63,443 nucleotides of DNA, taken from positions 1 to 63,443 of the forward strand of contig DIWU01000035.1 of the NCBI GenBank assembly GCA_002428525.1. Direction: 5' to 3'. Made by a program: the position numbers and the translations under genes. The notes beneath the pieces are model-generated. The model was given only the letters and a program-made list of their open reading frames with translations, ran no database searches and was not told the DNA's origin. Each line of letters begins with the position of its first letter. Position 1 is the first letter of the stretch. Origin of the DNA: a bacterium UBP14_UBA6098 (GTDB lineage: Bacteria; UBP14; UBA6098). This document shows positions 8,417 through 16,874 of the stretch, in pieces.

Positions 8417-9117
8417 TGCGTCAAATCCGGAACATTGGCTCCCGAAAGGGCCTTGATCGCCTCGTTTTCGGTCGCGCGGGGTTTGGCTGTATCCGTGGGT
8501 TTAGTGATCCCTCCACTTTGTGCCGATTGATCCTGCCCCTCCAACAATGTCGGCGGCTGAAGTCTTTCCGTCGAGGGGATATGATACGTGGTAATAACGA
8601 ACTCCGCCGAGATCGATTCGCTGGGGTTCGTGTTCTTTTTAATCATGAAATTTTTAACAGTGGCGACAAACTTGAGGTTAGCAATCGCCTCGAGGAAGGC
8701 GCCCAATTCATGATAATTGCCGGTGACCATGACCTTGTAGGGGTTTGTATGGAAATACTCCGACTGCTCGGTCGGGATCACATCGACCCGTCGAATCTTC
8801 ATATTGTTTTCGCGCGCGGAGATATTGAGTTTATTAACAAAATCGGGAACATCGCGGCTCGTGGGCATAAGCTCCTCGAGGAGTTTGTATCGGATGAAAA
8901 GCCTCTCGACCTCTTTCCGAAGCTGAGGCAGTTTTGCGGCGGAGAGCTTGATATTCGACAGCTTGAGGTTCAATTGTTCCAAGGTCTCGCGCTTTTCCTT
9001 AATAATCAACTTGTTCGGAGTATAAATCTGCGTGAACCACAAAACACCAATTATCGCGAAGATCAAGATCCCGCCGGCTATCTTTTGAACCTTATGATCC
9101 CTGAAAGATATACTCAC
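8413..9117 (-). CDS. pilO: Type IV pilus inner-membrane assembly protein PilO
   Basis: 234 aa. One N-terminal transmembrane helix (about 14-31, GGILIFAIIGVLWFTQIY), a coiled-coil segment (about 40-75) and a ferredoxin-like periplasmic domain containing YKVMVTGNYHELGAFLEAIANL, the most recognisable PilO motif. A Pro/Gln/Ala-rich tail follows. PilO dimerises with PilN and contacts PilP to align the platform with the secretin. Four-nt overlaps with both neighbours. Confidence 0.88.
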   Translation of the reverse strand: MSISFRDHKVQKIAGGILIFAIIGVLWFTQIYTPNKLIIKEKRETLEQLNLKLSNIKLSAAKLPQLRKEVERLFIRYKLLEELMPTSRDVPDFVNKLNISARENNMKIRRVDVIPTEQSEYFHTNPYKVMVTGNYHELGAFLEAIANLKFVATVKNFMIKKNTNPSESISAEFVITTYHIPSTERLQPPTLLEGQDQSAQSGGITKPTDTAKPRATENEAIKALSGANVPDLTQ

Positions 9118-9839
9118 GGTGTCGGTTGCTCCTTCGGGATGCTCTTCACGGCCTCGAGTGTGACCTCTTTCTCTTTTTCCAAAGCCTCGCGCCCCAAGGG
9201 AACAACCCTCGACGAGGGCGGCTGGGGGGACTCCTCTTCGACCGGTTCCTCATCGCCGACGAACTCGCCGGCATATTTCTCCGCCGCGGTAAAAACAAGA
9301 CTTCCGGAAAGCTCGAAATTGTATTGCATCGCTTTTCCCGCAGTCGTGGCTTGTTCGCGAATAAAATTCAGTTTAATATCGTCGAAGTTCTCGGATTGGA
9401 TCAGCCCGGCGATATAATTCGCGATTCCCTTGAGGTTATAGCTCATGCCCTTGATAGTCACTATCTTCTCGACCTCGACAAACTCCTCCATCCATAAGAA
9501 CTCCGGTATAATTCCGGCCAACTCCTCGAGCGTTTTCACCCAAAACGGCCTCTGAACCTCCAACGAGCGTATCGCATCGATACGAATCGTGATCTTGTCG
9601 CGAAGTTCCTGCACCTGCTCGACCATCTTGACCTGCTGGCTGAACCGCTGAATCTCGCTCTCAACGCGCGCTATCTCGCTCTCGAGTGTATCTATCTCGC
9701 TTTGTTGTTGTTGAGTCTGAAGCCAAAGCCCCGCCAAACCTACTAACAAACCGAGGAAAACATACATGAAATACTTATCGAAGAAGGGTATCTTCTTCTT
9801 CTTTTGTAGTTCCTGCGGTAGTAGGTTTACCTTGATCAT
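9114..9839 (-). CDS. pilN: Type IV pilus assembly protein PilN
   Basis: 241 aa. The cytoplasmic N-terminus MIKVNLLPQE is the conserved PilN peptide that docks into PilM. Then come one transmembrane helix (about 25-42), a coiled coil (about 44-75, QQQQSEIDTLESEIARVESEI) and a periplasmic ferredoxin-like domain (FWVKTLEELAGIIPEFLWM, then IKGMSYNLKGIANYIAGL). A Glu/Pro-rich tail closes the protein. It starts directly after the pilM stop. Confidence 0.9.
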   Translation of the reverse strand: MIKVNLLPQELQKKKKIPFFDKYFMYVFLGLLVGLAGLWLQTQQQQSEIDTLESEIARVESEIQRFSQQVKMVEQVQELRDKITIRIDAIRSLEVQRPFWVKTLEELAGIIPEFLWMEEFVEVEKIVTIKGMSYNLKGIANYIAGLIQSENFDDIKLNFIREQATTAGKAMQYNFELSGSLVFTAAEKYAGEFVGDEEPVEEESPQPPSSRVVPLGREALEKEKEVTLEAVKSIPKEQPTP

Positions 9840-10907
9840 TTACGCTTCTCTTATCACCAAACCGATAGCGTTCGTGTACATGGGGGCGATTTTCGCGGGG
9901 TCTAATCCCGAAAACACACCCTCGGCCGGCTGAAGCCCTCTGAAGGGGTTCATTATCTCGACCGGCACCGTTGTCTTCTGGGAGATTGCCTCCGGCAAAA
10001 AGTCTATCATCGCGCCGCCGCCGCCCATATAGATCTTCTCGACCTTTCGGCCCTGAGTGACATTCTCTATATAGCTAAAGGCCACATCGAGGCCCAGCTT
10101 GATATCCTCGGCGGCGTTGAAAATCGCCTCCTGAAAGGCCGCCTTGTCGTCGATGGGGAATTTCCCGACCATGAGATCGTCAAGATCGTCGCCGGTCATA
10201 CGAAGCTCGGATTGGACATAATCCCAAATCTGCTTTGCGCCGGTGGAAACATCACGAACTGTGTAATAGGCACCGTCGATAATGAAGGTCAGGTTTGTCA
10301 GAACATGCCCGACATTGGTCAGGGCAAAAACGCCCTCCTCGGGGAGACCGTAATTGAACTCGAAGGAGTTGAACATCGCAAAGAAATCGAGGTCGATAGC
10401 TATAGGCTCGAGGCCTGCGTCGCGGACCGCGTAAAAATATTGCTCGACAAGCTCGCGCCTCGCCGCGACGAGAATGACATCCTCTTTTTTGCCGTCGGGG
10501 GTCTTCCCGAGGTGATGGTAATCGACGGCCACTCCGGCGGTGCCGGTCGGGATTCGTTGCTCGGCCTCGATCATAACGGCCTCGGAGAGGCGCCCCTTTT
10601 TGCCGCCGAGCGAGATTTGAATCCTGTCCGTGAAAACCTTGTGTCCCGAGAGGTTAAGGACTACCTCGCGCGTATTCGGCGCTACCTCTTCGGCGAGGCT
10701 TTGAACGGCATAAATCACACCTTCGTGGTCTTTGATGTCCTTTTCGATTATCGCGCTTTGCGGAAGGGTTCTGCTACCGAAGCCGAGAAGCTTGGGCTTT
10801 CCTGACAAGGACGGAACTACATTGACCAACTTGACATTAAATGTGCCGATGTCGAGTCCTAAAATTGAACTCGCCTTCCGACCTCTTATGGAGTCGAGAA
10901 TGCTCAT
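9840..10907 (-). CDS. pilM: Type IV pilus actin-like ATPase PilM
   Basis: 355 aa, actin/FtsA-fold cytoplasmic protein. LGLDIGTFNVKLVNV (about 18-32) is the phosphate-1 motif, and GGGGAMIDFLPE near residue 297 is the adenosine motif. PilM binds ATP and recruits PilN. It is the first gene of pilMNOPQ-recR, with an AAGGAG site 6 nt before ATG and a consensus promoter at 10951-10979. Motor ATPases PilB/PilT and platform PilC are not in this window. Confidence 0.92.
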   Translation of the reverse strand: MSILDSIRGRKASSILGLDIGTFNVKLVNVVPSLSGKPKLLGFGSRTLPQSAIIEKDIKDHEGVIYAVQSLAEEVAPNTREVVLNLSGHKVFTDRIQISLGGKKGRLSEAVMIEAEQRIPTGTAGVAVDYHHLGKTPDGKKEDVILVAARRELVEQYFYAVRDAGLEPIAIDLDFFAMFNSFEFNYGLPEEGVFALTNVGHVLTNLTFIIDGAYYTVRDVSTGAKQIWDYVQSELRMTGDDLDDLMVGKFPIDDKAAFQEAIFNAAEDIKLGLDVAFSYIENVTQGRKVEKIYMGGGGAMIDFLPEAISQKTTVPVEIMNPFRGLQPAEGVFSGLDPAKIAPMYTNAIGLVIREA

Positions 10908-10950
10908 TAGCTCTCCTTGAAAGGCCTAACTTATGCTATAGCTTGAGTAT

Positions 10951-10979
10951 AGTATAGATAACCTCAAGATAATTGTCAA
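10951..10979 (-). promoter_or_regulatory. Consensus promoter of the pilMNOPQ-recR operon
   Basis: Read on the minus strand: TTGACA (10974-10979), exactly 17 nt, TATACT (10951-10956). Transcription should start near 10944, giving a leader of about 37 nt with an AAGGAG site before pilM. Confidence 0.8.
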
Positions 10980-11014
10980 GGGTAAAAAGCTGAATTATTA
11001 ATTTTCTTGAGGTT

Positions 11015-11926
11015 CTATGTATAAAATTTTTCCGCCTCCCTGTAAATCGCACCGAATCTTCCCCCCCTATCCGAAACTAAAACCTCGCCGAAACCCCCTC
11101 GTTCCAGTATCTTCCTGACGATAAGAGCGCCGGCCGGCAGTATATCCGCGCGCCTCGGCGCGAAGGGCAAGCGCCTGCGAAGTTCCTCCGCGGGCATGGC
11201 AATAATCTCGTCGGTATTTCGCGACAGCCATTCGCCCGGAAGAACCGATCCGTGCACCCTCTCCGGGATATAGCTTTCGAGGCCGAGGAACATGGCCGAA
11301 AGCGTGGTTATCGTCCCGCCGACGCCGACCGCGCTTTCAACCTCGAAGGCCTCCGAAGGGACTTTGTCGAGTTCGCGGTCGATAGTCTCATTCAACTCGC
11401 AAAATACCGCCCTATCGAGCGGCGCGGGAAAGCGCTCCGACAAAACCATAGCGCCGATAGGCAGGCTGATATAGCCCCGGGGCGAACCCGTTCCCCAAAT
11501 AAGCTCCGTGCTCGCGCCGCCAATATCGAAGACGAGTCGCGGCTGGTTATCGCGAAATTCGCCGGTCGCGCCGAGGAAGGCATAGCGTGCCTCCTCTTCA
11601 GGGCTGAGGATTTTTACCTCGACGCCTGTCTGAAGGGCAATGCGCGAGATCGCCTCGCGGCCGTTCTCCGCCCGGCGAAAGACCTCGGTCCCAAAGGCGA
11701 TAACAATCTGCGAGCGGAATTCCCGGGCGGTTTCAACGAAGCGCATTAAAACCGAGATCGCGCGGGTTAAAGCCTCCGTCGAGATCTCACCGGTTCGCGC
11801 GAGGCCCTCTCCGAGGCGCGGCTCTTCGATAAAGGTCGCCTCCGCTTCGATCGCGCCCCGAGAATCGATCTCCGCGAGAGTGAGAATAATCGAGTTAGTT
11901 CCGATGTCGAGGCTTGCGACGCGCAT
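11015..11926 (-). CDS. Exopolyphosphatase / guanosine pentaphosphatase (Ppx/GppA family)
   Basis: 303 aa, ASKHA fold. Phosphate-binding loops LDIGTNSIILTLAEI (about 6-20), VFDIGGASTELIWG (about 131-144) and VGVGGTITTLSAM (about 212-224) are all present, including the catalytic Glu region near EEEARYAFLGA. The length equals the two-domain core, without the C-terminal HD extension of E. coli Ppx. It hydrolyses polyphosphate and/or pppGpp; sequence does not decide which. It overlaps the end of the VanZ-like gene by 32 nt and ends the uvrA operon. Confidence 0.87.
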   Translation of the reverse strand: MRVASLDIGTNSIILTLAEIDSRGAIEAEATFIEEPRLGEGLARTGEISTEALTRAISVLMRFVETAREFRSQIVIAFGTEVFRRAENGREAISRIALQTGVEVKILSPEEEARYAFLGATGEFRDNQPRLVFDIGGASTELIWGTGSPRGYISLPIGAMVLSERFPAPLDRAVFCELNETIDRELDKVPSEAFEVESAVGVGGTITTLSAMFLGLESYIPERVHGSVLPGEWLSRNTDEIIAMPAEELRRRLPFAPRRADILPAGALIVRKILERGGFGEVLVSDRGGRFGAIYREAEKFYT

Positions 11927-12263
11927 GCAACTTCTTATAAATCATGAAGATAACGAAAATAGCAATCCCTCCGGCGATATCGGCGACGAAGTCCCCCCAG
12001 CTGGCCTTGCGATACGGCAGTTTCGACTGAATGATCTCCACGGCGACGCCGATTATCGATGGAAAGACTACTGTCGAAAGGAAAACAAACCTCCCGCCGG
12101 TTGCGATTATCGAGAGGATGGCGAGGAGCGCGAAGGCCCCAAAATGCAGGACTTTATCGAAATTCGGAAAGATCTGGTCTTTATTGGTTGTCGGTTGCGT
12201 CGCAATTATGACGATTGCGACAGTCCAAATGACGGCCGGAAGGAATTTTAACAACTTACTCAA
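11895..12263 (-). CDS. VanZ-like integral membrane protein
   Basis: 122 aa with about four transmembrane helices. FPNFDKVLHFGAFALLAI (about 32-49) and a later polar segment ASWGDFVADIAGG (about 87-99) match the VanZ-like pattern K..HF..f / D...N..G. Family members are small membrane proteins of unclear function, one being linked to teicoplanin resistance. The very basic tail (KKLHARRKPRHRN) is encoded inside the ppx start region. Located between uvrA (37-nt gap) and ppx. Confidence 0.75.
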   Translation of the reverse strand: MSKLLKFLPAVIWTVAIVIIATQPTTNKDQIFPNFDKVLHFGAFALLAILSIIATGGRFVFLSTVVFPSIIGVAVEIIQSKLPYRKASWGDFVADIAGGIAIFVIFMIYKKLHARRKPRHRN

Positions 12264-12300
12264 ACGATTTCACCAGATTCCAACTCCATCAGCGGGGGGT

Positions 12301-15144
12301 TTATTTCACCAGTCCGAGCGCTTTGCGCAGAAAGGCCGCGGTGTGGCTCTTCGTCGAGTGGGCGACCTCCTCGGGCGTGCCCCTCGCGACGATAGTGCCG
12401 CCCATATCGCCGCCCTCCGGCCCGAGATCGATGATGTAATCGGCGACCTTCAGGACATCGAGGTTGTGCTCGATGACGAGAACCGTGTTGCCCATATCGA
12501 CGAGCTTGTCGAGCACATCGAGGAGGATCTTGACATCGTAGGCGTGCAGGCCGACAGTCGGCTCGTCGAGGATATACAGGGTTTTGCCGGTGGATTTGCG
12601 CGAAAGCTCTGTGGAGAGCTTCACCCTCTGCGCCTCGCCACCGGACAGCGTCACCGCCGATTGACCGAGAGTGATATATCCCAAGCCGACATCGCGCAGG
12701 GTCACGAGCTTCGACGAGATCGCGGTGATATTCTCGAAGAACTCCGAGGCCTCATCGACGGTCATGTCGAGCACCTCGCTGATGTTTTTGCCCTTATATC
12801 GAATCTGCAAAGTCTCGCGGTTGTAGCGTTTGCCGTGGCACTGGTCGCAGGGGACATAGACATCCGGCAAAAAATGCATCTCGAGCATAATCGTTCCACC
12901 GCCGCCGCAGGTCTCACAGCGGCCGCCCTTGACATTGAAGGAGAATCGGCCGGGCTTGTAGCCTCGCGCCCTCGACTCGGGCAGGCTGGCGAAAAGCTCG
13001 CGAATCGGGGAAAAGGCGCCGGTGTAGGTCGCTGGGTTGCTCCGCGGTGTTCGGCCGATCGGCGACTGGTCAATATCGATGACCTTGTCGATCGCCTCGA
13101 GGCCGCGAATGAATCTATACTGCAACGGCCGGATATTCTTGCCGGTGAAATGCCGCGCGAGAATCGGATAAAGCGTCTCGTTGATGAGCGTCGATTTGCC
13201 CGAGCCGGAAACGCCGGAGATGCATATAAACTTGCCCAGCGGAAGCTCGATATCGACATTGGCGAGGTTATTTCCCGAGGCGCCCTCGAGCGCGAGCGTT
13301 TTGCCGTTCCCCTCGCGGCGCTTTTTGGGGGTTTGAATCTCGAACCTACCCGAGAGATACCTTCCGGTGTGTGAATTCTCGCAGAGCGCGACCTCCGCGG
13401 GGGTTCCCGCGCAAACCACCTCGCCGCCGTGGACTCCCGCGCCCGGCCCGAGGTCGATTATATAATCCGCGGCCTCGATGGTCTCGCGGTCGTGCTCGAC
13501 GACGATGACCGTGTTTCCGAGGTCGCGCATCGACTCGAGGGTGCGGATCAGGCGGACATTGTCGCGCTGGTGAAGGCCGATCGAGGGTTCGTCGAGGACA
13601 TACATGACGCCGACGAGCCTGCTCCCGATCTGCGTCGCGAGGTGGATTCGCTGGGACTCGCCGCCGGAGAGCGAGCTGGATTGGCGGTCGAGGGTCAGAT
13701 AGCCGACTCCGACCGCGTCGAGGAAGCCGAGCCGCTCGACGATTTCCTTCAAAATCTGTTTCGAGATGAGCTTGTCGCGCTCGGAAAGGCCTTCCTCCAA
13801 ACCGCGGAAGAAGTAAAGCGCGTCGGCGATGCTCATCGCGACTGCCTCGTTGATCGCGATCCCTCCGACGCGGACACTTCGCGCCTCGGGGCGAAGCCTA
13901 CTCCCGCCGCATTCGGGGCAGGGCGCTTGGCTCATAAACTGCTCGATCCACATACGAATGCCTTGGCTTTCGGTCTGAAGGAATCGGCGCTTGAGGTTCG
14001 GGATGATTCCCTCGTATCGCGATTTCCATTCGCCCTTGGCCTTGCCGTCGGTGGATTCGTAGTGGAATGTGTATTCCTTCTTGCCGGAGCCGTAGAGGAC
14101 TACGTTTTGGAATTCCTCGGGAAGCTTCTCCCAAGGTTTGTAAAGATCGATTCCCATCTCGGCGGCGACGGCCTTGATCATCCGGCCCCAATACCTTCCG
14201 GTCGGGTCGCCCCAGGCCTTGATCGCGCCCTCCATAATGCTCCTGGTTTTGTCCGGCACGATAAGCTCCGGGTCGAGCTTTCGCTCTGTGCCGAGGCCGT
14301 CGCAGGAGGGGCAAGCGCCGAAGGGGCTGTTGAAACTGAAGGAGCGCGGAGTCAACTCCTCGTAGGAGATGCCGCATTTCGGGCAGGCGTATTTCTCGCT
14401 GAAAACCTGTTCCTCGCCGGAGTCCGGATCGAGGATTATCACCATGCCCTCGCCGAATTTGAGGGCGATCTCGACCGATTCGGTCAAGCGCTGTTGAATA
14501 TCGTCCTTGATGACGAGTCGATCGACAACTATCTCTATATCGTGATTGATCTTACGGGAAAGTTCGATCTTGTCCTCGATGGTGCGGATCTCGCCGTCGA
14601 TTCGGACGCGGACAAAGCCGTCGCGGCCGATACCGTCCAACAGCTCGCGGAATTCGCCCTTGCGCGATCGGACAACCGGTGCGAGGACGATTATTCGCTT
14701 GCCCTCCGGCAAATCGAGAATCTTGTCAACAATGCCCTGCACGCTCCACTTCGAGACCTCTCGCCCGCACTTGTAGCAGTAGGCCACTCCGATTCGGGCG
14801 TAAAGCAGGCGCAGGTAGTCGTAAATCTCCGTGACGGTCGCAACTGTCGAGCGGGGGTTATGGCTGGAGCGGCGTTGCTCGATTGCCACCGCCGGCGAAA
14901 GGCCCTCGATCTTATCGACATCTGGCTTCTCCATGAGGCTGAGAAACTGGCGCGCGTAGGCCGAAAGCGACTCGACATAACGCCTCTGCCCCTCGGCGAA
15001 AAGGGTGTCGAAGGCCAGCGAGCTTTTCCCGCTTCCGGAGAGGCCGGTGATAACTGTCAGGCTGTCGCGCGGAATATCGACGGAGACATCCTTGAGGTTG
15101 TGTTCGCGCGCGCCGCGAATCGATATAAAACCGCTTTTATTCAT
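12301..15144 (-). CDS. uvrA: Excinuclease ABC subunit A
   Basis: 947 aa, damage-recognition ATPase of nucleotide excision repair. Two ABC modules: Walker A GLSGSGKSSLAFDTL (about 34-48) and GVSGSGKSTLINETL (second half), signatures LSGGESQRIHLA and LSGGEAQRVKLS, Walker B YVLDEPSIGLH and YILDEPTVGLH. Zinc-binding sets CPKCG...CPSCDGLG and CETCGGGG...CDQCHGKR are intact. Length is normal. It leads the operon uvrA, vanZ-like, ppx. Long open frames on the opposite strand here are only codon-bias shadows. Confidence 0.97.
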   Translation of the reverse strand: MNKSGFISIRGAREHNLKDVSVDIPRDSLTVITGLSGSGKSSLAFDTLFAEGQRRYVESLSAYARQFLSLMEKPDVDKIEGLSPAVAIEQRRSSHNPRSTVATVTEIYDYLRLLYARIGVAYCYKCGREVSKWSVQGIVDKILDLPEGKRIIVLAPVVRSRKGEFRELLDGIGRDGFVRVRIDGEIRTIEDKIELSRKINHDIEIVVDRLVIKDDIQQRLTESVEIALKFGEGMVIILDPDSGEEQVFSEKYACPKCGISYEELTPRSFSFNSPFGACPSCDGLGTERKLDPELIVPDKTRSIMEGAIKAWGDPTGRYWGRMIKAVAAEMGIDLYKPWEKLPEEFQNVVLYGSGKKEYTFHYESTDGKAKGEWKSRYEGIIPNLKRRFLQTESQGIRMWIEQFMSQAPCPECGGSRLRPEARSVRVGGIAINEAVAMSIADALYFFRGLEEGLSERDKLISKQILKEIVERLGFLDAVGVGYLTLDRQSSSLSGGESQRIHLATQIGSRLVGVMYVLDEPSIGLHQRDNVRLIRTLESMRDLGNTVIVVEHDRETIEAADYIIDLGPGAGVHGGEVVCAGTPAEVALCENSHTGRYLSGRFEIQTPKKRREGNGKTLALEGASGNNLANVDIELPLGKFICISGVSGSGKSTLINETLYPILARHFTGKNIRPLQYRFIRGLEAIDKVIDIDQSPIGRTPRSNPATYTGAFSPIRELFASLPESRARGYKPGRFSFNVKGGRCETCGGGGTIMLEMHFLPDVYVPCDQCHGKRYNRETLQIRYKGKNISEVLDMTVDEASEFFENITAISSKLVTLRDVGLGYITLGQSAVTLSGGEAQRVKLSTELSRKSTGKTLYILDEPTVGLHAYDVKILLDVLDKLVDMGNTVLVIEHNLDVLKVADYIIDLGPEGGDMGGTIVARGTPEEVAHSTKSHTAAFLRKALGLVK

Positions 15145-15177
15145 ATTGAGCTTCTTTATTTGTAAAAATATCTGTCC

Positions 15178-15205
15178 AATATATGATTTATTAGCCCATT
15201 TTCAA
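15178..15205 (-). promoter_or_regulatory. Likely promoter of the uvrA operon
   Basis: Minus strand: TTGAAA (15200-15205), 16-nt spacer, TATATT (15178-15183), placing the transcript start about 26 nt before the uvrA ATG. Confidence 0.5.
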
Positions 15206-15334
15206 TTTTTTTGCTAATCCTAACCGCCGATTCTAAAGGAATCCTATAAGGAATACACATAAATAGTGAAAAACTCAATTTAAGGGCAGAAGGTAAAGAT
15301 AACATTGAGGCGCGGGGTTCGCCTTTTTGGAAGT

Positions 15335-15406
15335 GGCTTCGATACGGGCATGAGAATGCCCTACTCAGCCACCGGCACTTCGACTTCGCTCAGTGACCAC
15401 CGGTCG
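15335..15406 (+). repeat. 72-bp direct repeat, copy 1
   Basis: Identical over 72 nt to 15708-15779. Begins GGCTTCGATACGGGCATG and ends CCACCGGTCG. The sequence is itself palindrome-rich, for example GGGCATGAGAATGCCC. It resembles the REP-like palindromic units that many unrelated bacteria carry between genes. Confidence 0.85.
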
Positions 15407-15654
15407 CTCCCGTAGCCCGAAGGGCGTATCGAAACGCGGTCGTTGAGTAGCCGAAGGGCGTATCGAAACGCGGTCGTTGAGTAGCCGAAGGACGTATCGA
15501 AACGTGGTCGTTGAGTAGAGCTTAGCTCATATCGAAACGACATTTCTGTAGAAGGGCGTATTGGAGGCCGCCGGGGAGAATCCCCCCTGCCCCCCTTGAG
15601 AAGGGGGGATAGTGAAGTCCCCCTTGTGAAAGGGGGATTTAGGAGGATTGATTC

Positions 15655-15684
15655 GTAGGGGCGTATTGAATACGCCCGTTTTTA
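15655..15684. repeat. GTAGGGGCG hairpin unit
   Basis: GTAGGGGCG followed by a perfect stem GGGCGTATT / AATACGCCC (15659-15667 with 15669-15677) and a T-run. One of at least six terminator-shaped units in the window sharing GTAGGGG and a variable stem (others near 35112, 54881, 54921, 55047 and 63186). Confidence 0.65.
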
Positions 15685-15707
15685 ATGCCGGGGCTTCGAT
15701 ACGGCAC

Positions 15708-15779
15708 GGCTTCGATACGGGCATGAGAATGCCCTACTCAGCCACCGGCACTTCGACTTCGCTCAGTGACCACCGGTCG
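15708..15779 (+). repeat. 72-bp direct repeat, copy 2
   Basis: Second exact copy of the 72-bp unit at 15335-15406, in the same orientation 373 bp downstream. Confidence 0.85.
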
Positions 15780-16157
15780 TTGAGTAGAGCTTCGCTCGTA
15801 TCGAAACGCGGTCGCTCCCGTAGCCCGAAGGGCGTATCAAAACGACATTTCACGAGGGGGCCGGGGGCGGCGCGCTGGCGCGGGGGTGGTCTTGGGGTTG
15901 CGGATGGGATTTTTGTGCGGCGCAGTTTATATATTAGCGCCAGACTGCCGAATCGCAAAAATCGTGACAGCGCGCGGGGGGTGGGCGAAATCAGCGCAAT
16001 CATCTTCACTCGGAAACGCGCGCTCCTACGCGCTTCGTGTAACTGCCTTTTACCCTTTACCCTTTACCTTTTACCTATTCCTCCGGCGCTCCCCGCGCCG
16101 TCGTGTAATGCCCATAACCCAGAACCCATAACCTATAACCCTCCTATAAAAATACCC

Positions 16158-16186
16158 TTGACCGGCGGAATCTATGAAGGTATTTT
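16158..16186 (+). promoter_or_regulatory. Promoter of ftsEX, possibly leaderless
   Basis: TTGACC (16158-16163), 17-nt spacer, TATTTT (16181-16186). Only 7 nt separate the -10 box from the ftsE ATG at 16194, so transcription should begin at or next to the start codon. Confidence 0.5.
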
Positions 16187-16193
16187 ATATAGT

Positions 16194-16874
16194 ATGTCGG
16201 TTCTTCATTTCGATAGAGTGAGCAAATCCTATGGCAAGGGCTGGATCGCCCTTTCCGATGTGAGCTTTGCGATCGAGGACGGCGAATTTGCCTTCCTCGT
16301 GGGTTCTTCCGGTGCGGGCAAAAGCACGCTTCTTTCGCTGGTCATTATGGAGCAACGGCCGGATTACGGCCTCGTCGAGGTCGCGGGCTTCGACTCGAAT
16401 TCGATCAAGCACGAACAGATTCCAGTTTTGCGAAGGAAACTCGGCATCGTTTTTCAGGATTTTCGACTGCTTCCCGATATGACCGCCGCGGAGAATATCG
16501 CCTTTGCCCTCAAAGTGACCGGCCAACCGCGAAAGTTCATCAAGCGGAGGACATTCGAGCTATTGGCCAAGATGGGGCTTTCGCACAAAGCGAAATCCTT
16601 TCCGCACGAGCTTTCGGGCGGTGAAAAGCAAAGGATCGCGATAGCTCGGGCGTTGGCGAACTCGCCGCTCCTGCTCCTCGCCGACGAACCGACCGGAAAC
16701 CTCGATCCGAGGGCCACCGACGAGCTGATGGAACTCCTTTTGGAAATCAACTCCCAAGGCACCTCAATCCTGATGGCAACCCACAACACCGACCTCATCG
16801 ACCGTGTGCCGATGCGCGTTCTCGAGCTCGAAAACGGCGTGCTTGTCGGCGACCGCGCGAGAGGCGCTGAATGA
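16194..16874 (+). CDS. ftsE: Cell-division ABC transporter ATPase FtsE
   Basis: 226 aa. Walker A GSSGAGKS (about 37-44), Q-loop VFQDFRLLPDMTAAENI, signature LSGGEKQR, Walker B LLLADEPTGNLD and H-loop MATHN are complete. With FtsX it forms the inner-membrane complex that activates peptidoglycan hydrolases at the septum. The frame is open upstream to 15648 through repeat DNA, but homology and the promoter position both point to ATG 16194; no Shine-Dalgarno precedes it. It overlaps ftsX by 4 nt (ATGA). Confidence 0.92.
   Translation: MSVLHFDRVSKSYGKGWIALSDVSFAIEDGEFAFLVGSSGAGKSTLLSLVIMEQRPDYGLVEVAGFDSNSIKHEQIPVLRRKLGIVFQDFRLLPDMTAAENIAFALKVTGQPRKFIKRRTFELLAKMGLSHKAKSFPHELSGGEKQRIAIARALANSPLLLLADEPTGNLDPRATDELMELLLEINSQGTSILMATHNTDLIDRVPMRVLELENGVLVGDRARGAE

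Larger units (their letters stand above)
15206..16150. repeat. Gene-free repeat island 1
   Basis: About 0.95 kb without a credible gene. It holds an exact 72-bp direct repeat (15335-15406 and 15708-15779), several smaller copies of a unit containing GTATCGAAACG and GGTCGTTGAGTAG (15400-15540, 15770-15845), paired runs of CCCCC/GGGGG flanking 15580-15650, a GTAGGGGCG hairpin at 15655-15684, and low-complexity TTTACCCTTTACC and CATAACCTATAACC tracts at 16050-16145. The last type recurs at 42.1, 54.8 and 63.2 kb. Open frames crossing it encode repetitive sequence in several frames and look non-coding. Confidence 0.8.

Noticed and set aside
12031..13374. 447-codon plus-strand frame
   Set aside because: Shadow of uvrA and the VanZ-like gene; no ribosome site or recognisable domain.
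13429..15165. 578-codon open frame on the plus strand
   Set aside because: Antisense to uvrA over almost its whole length, no family motifs, composition explained by codon bias of the real gene.
15300..15850. Possible CRISPR array
   Set aside because: Repeats are irregular in length and spacing, occur as one long direct repeat plus fragments, have no unique spacers of constant size, and no cas gene is near.
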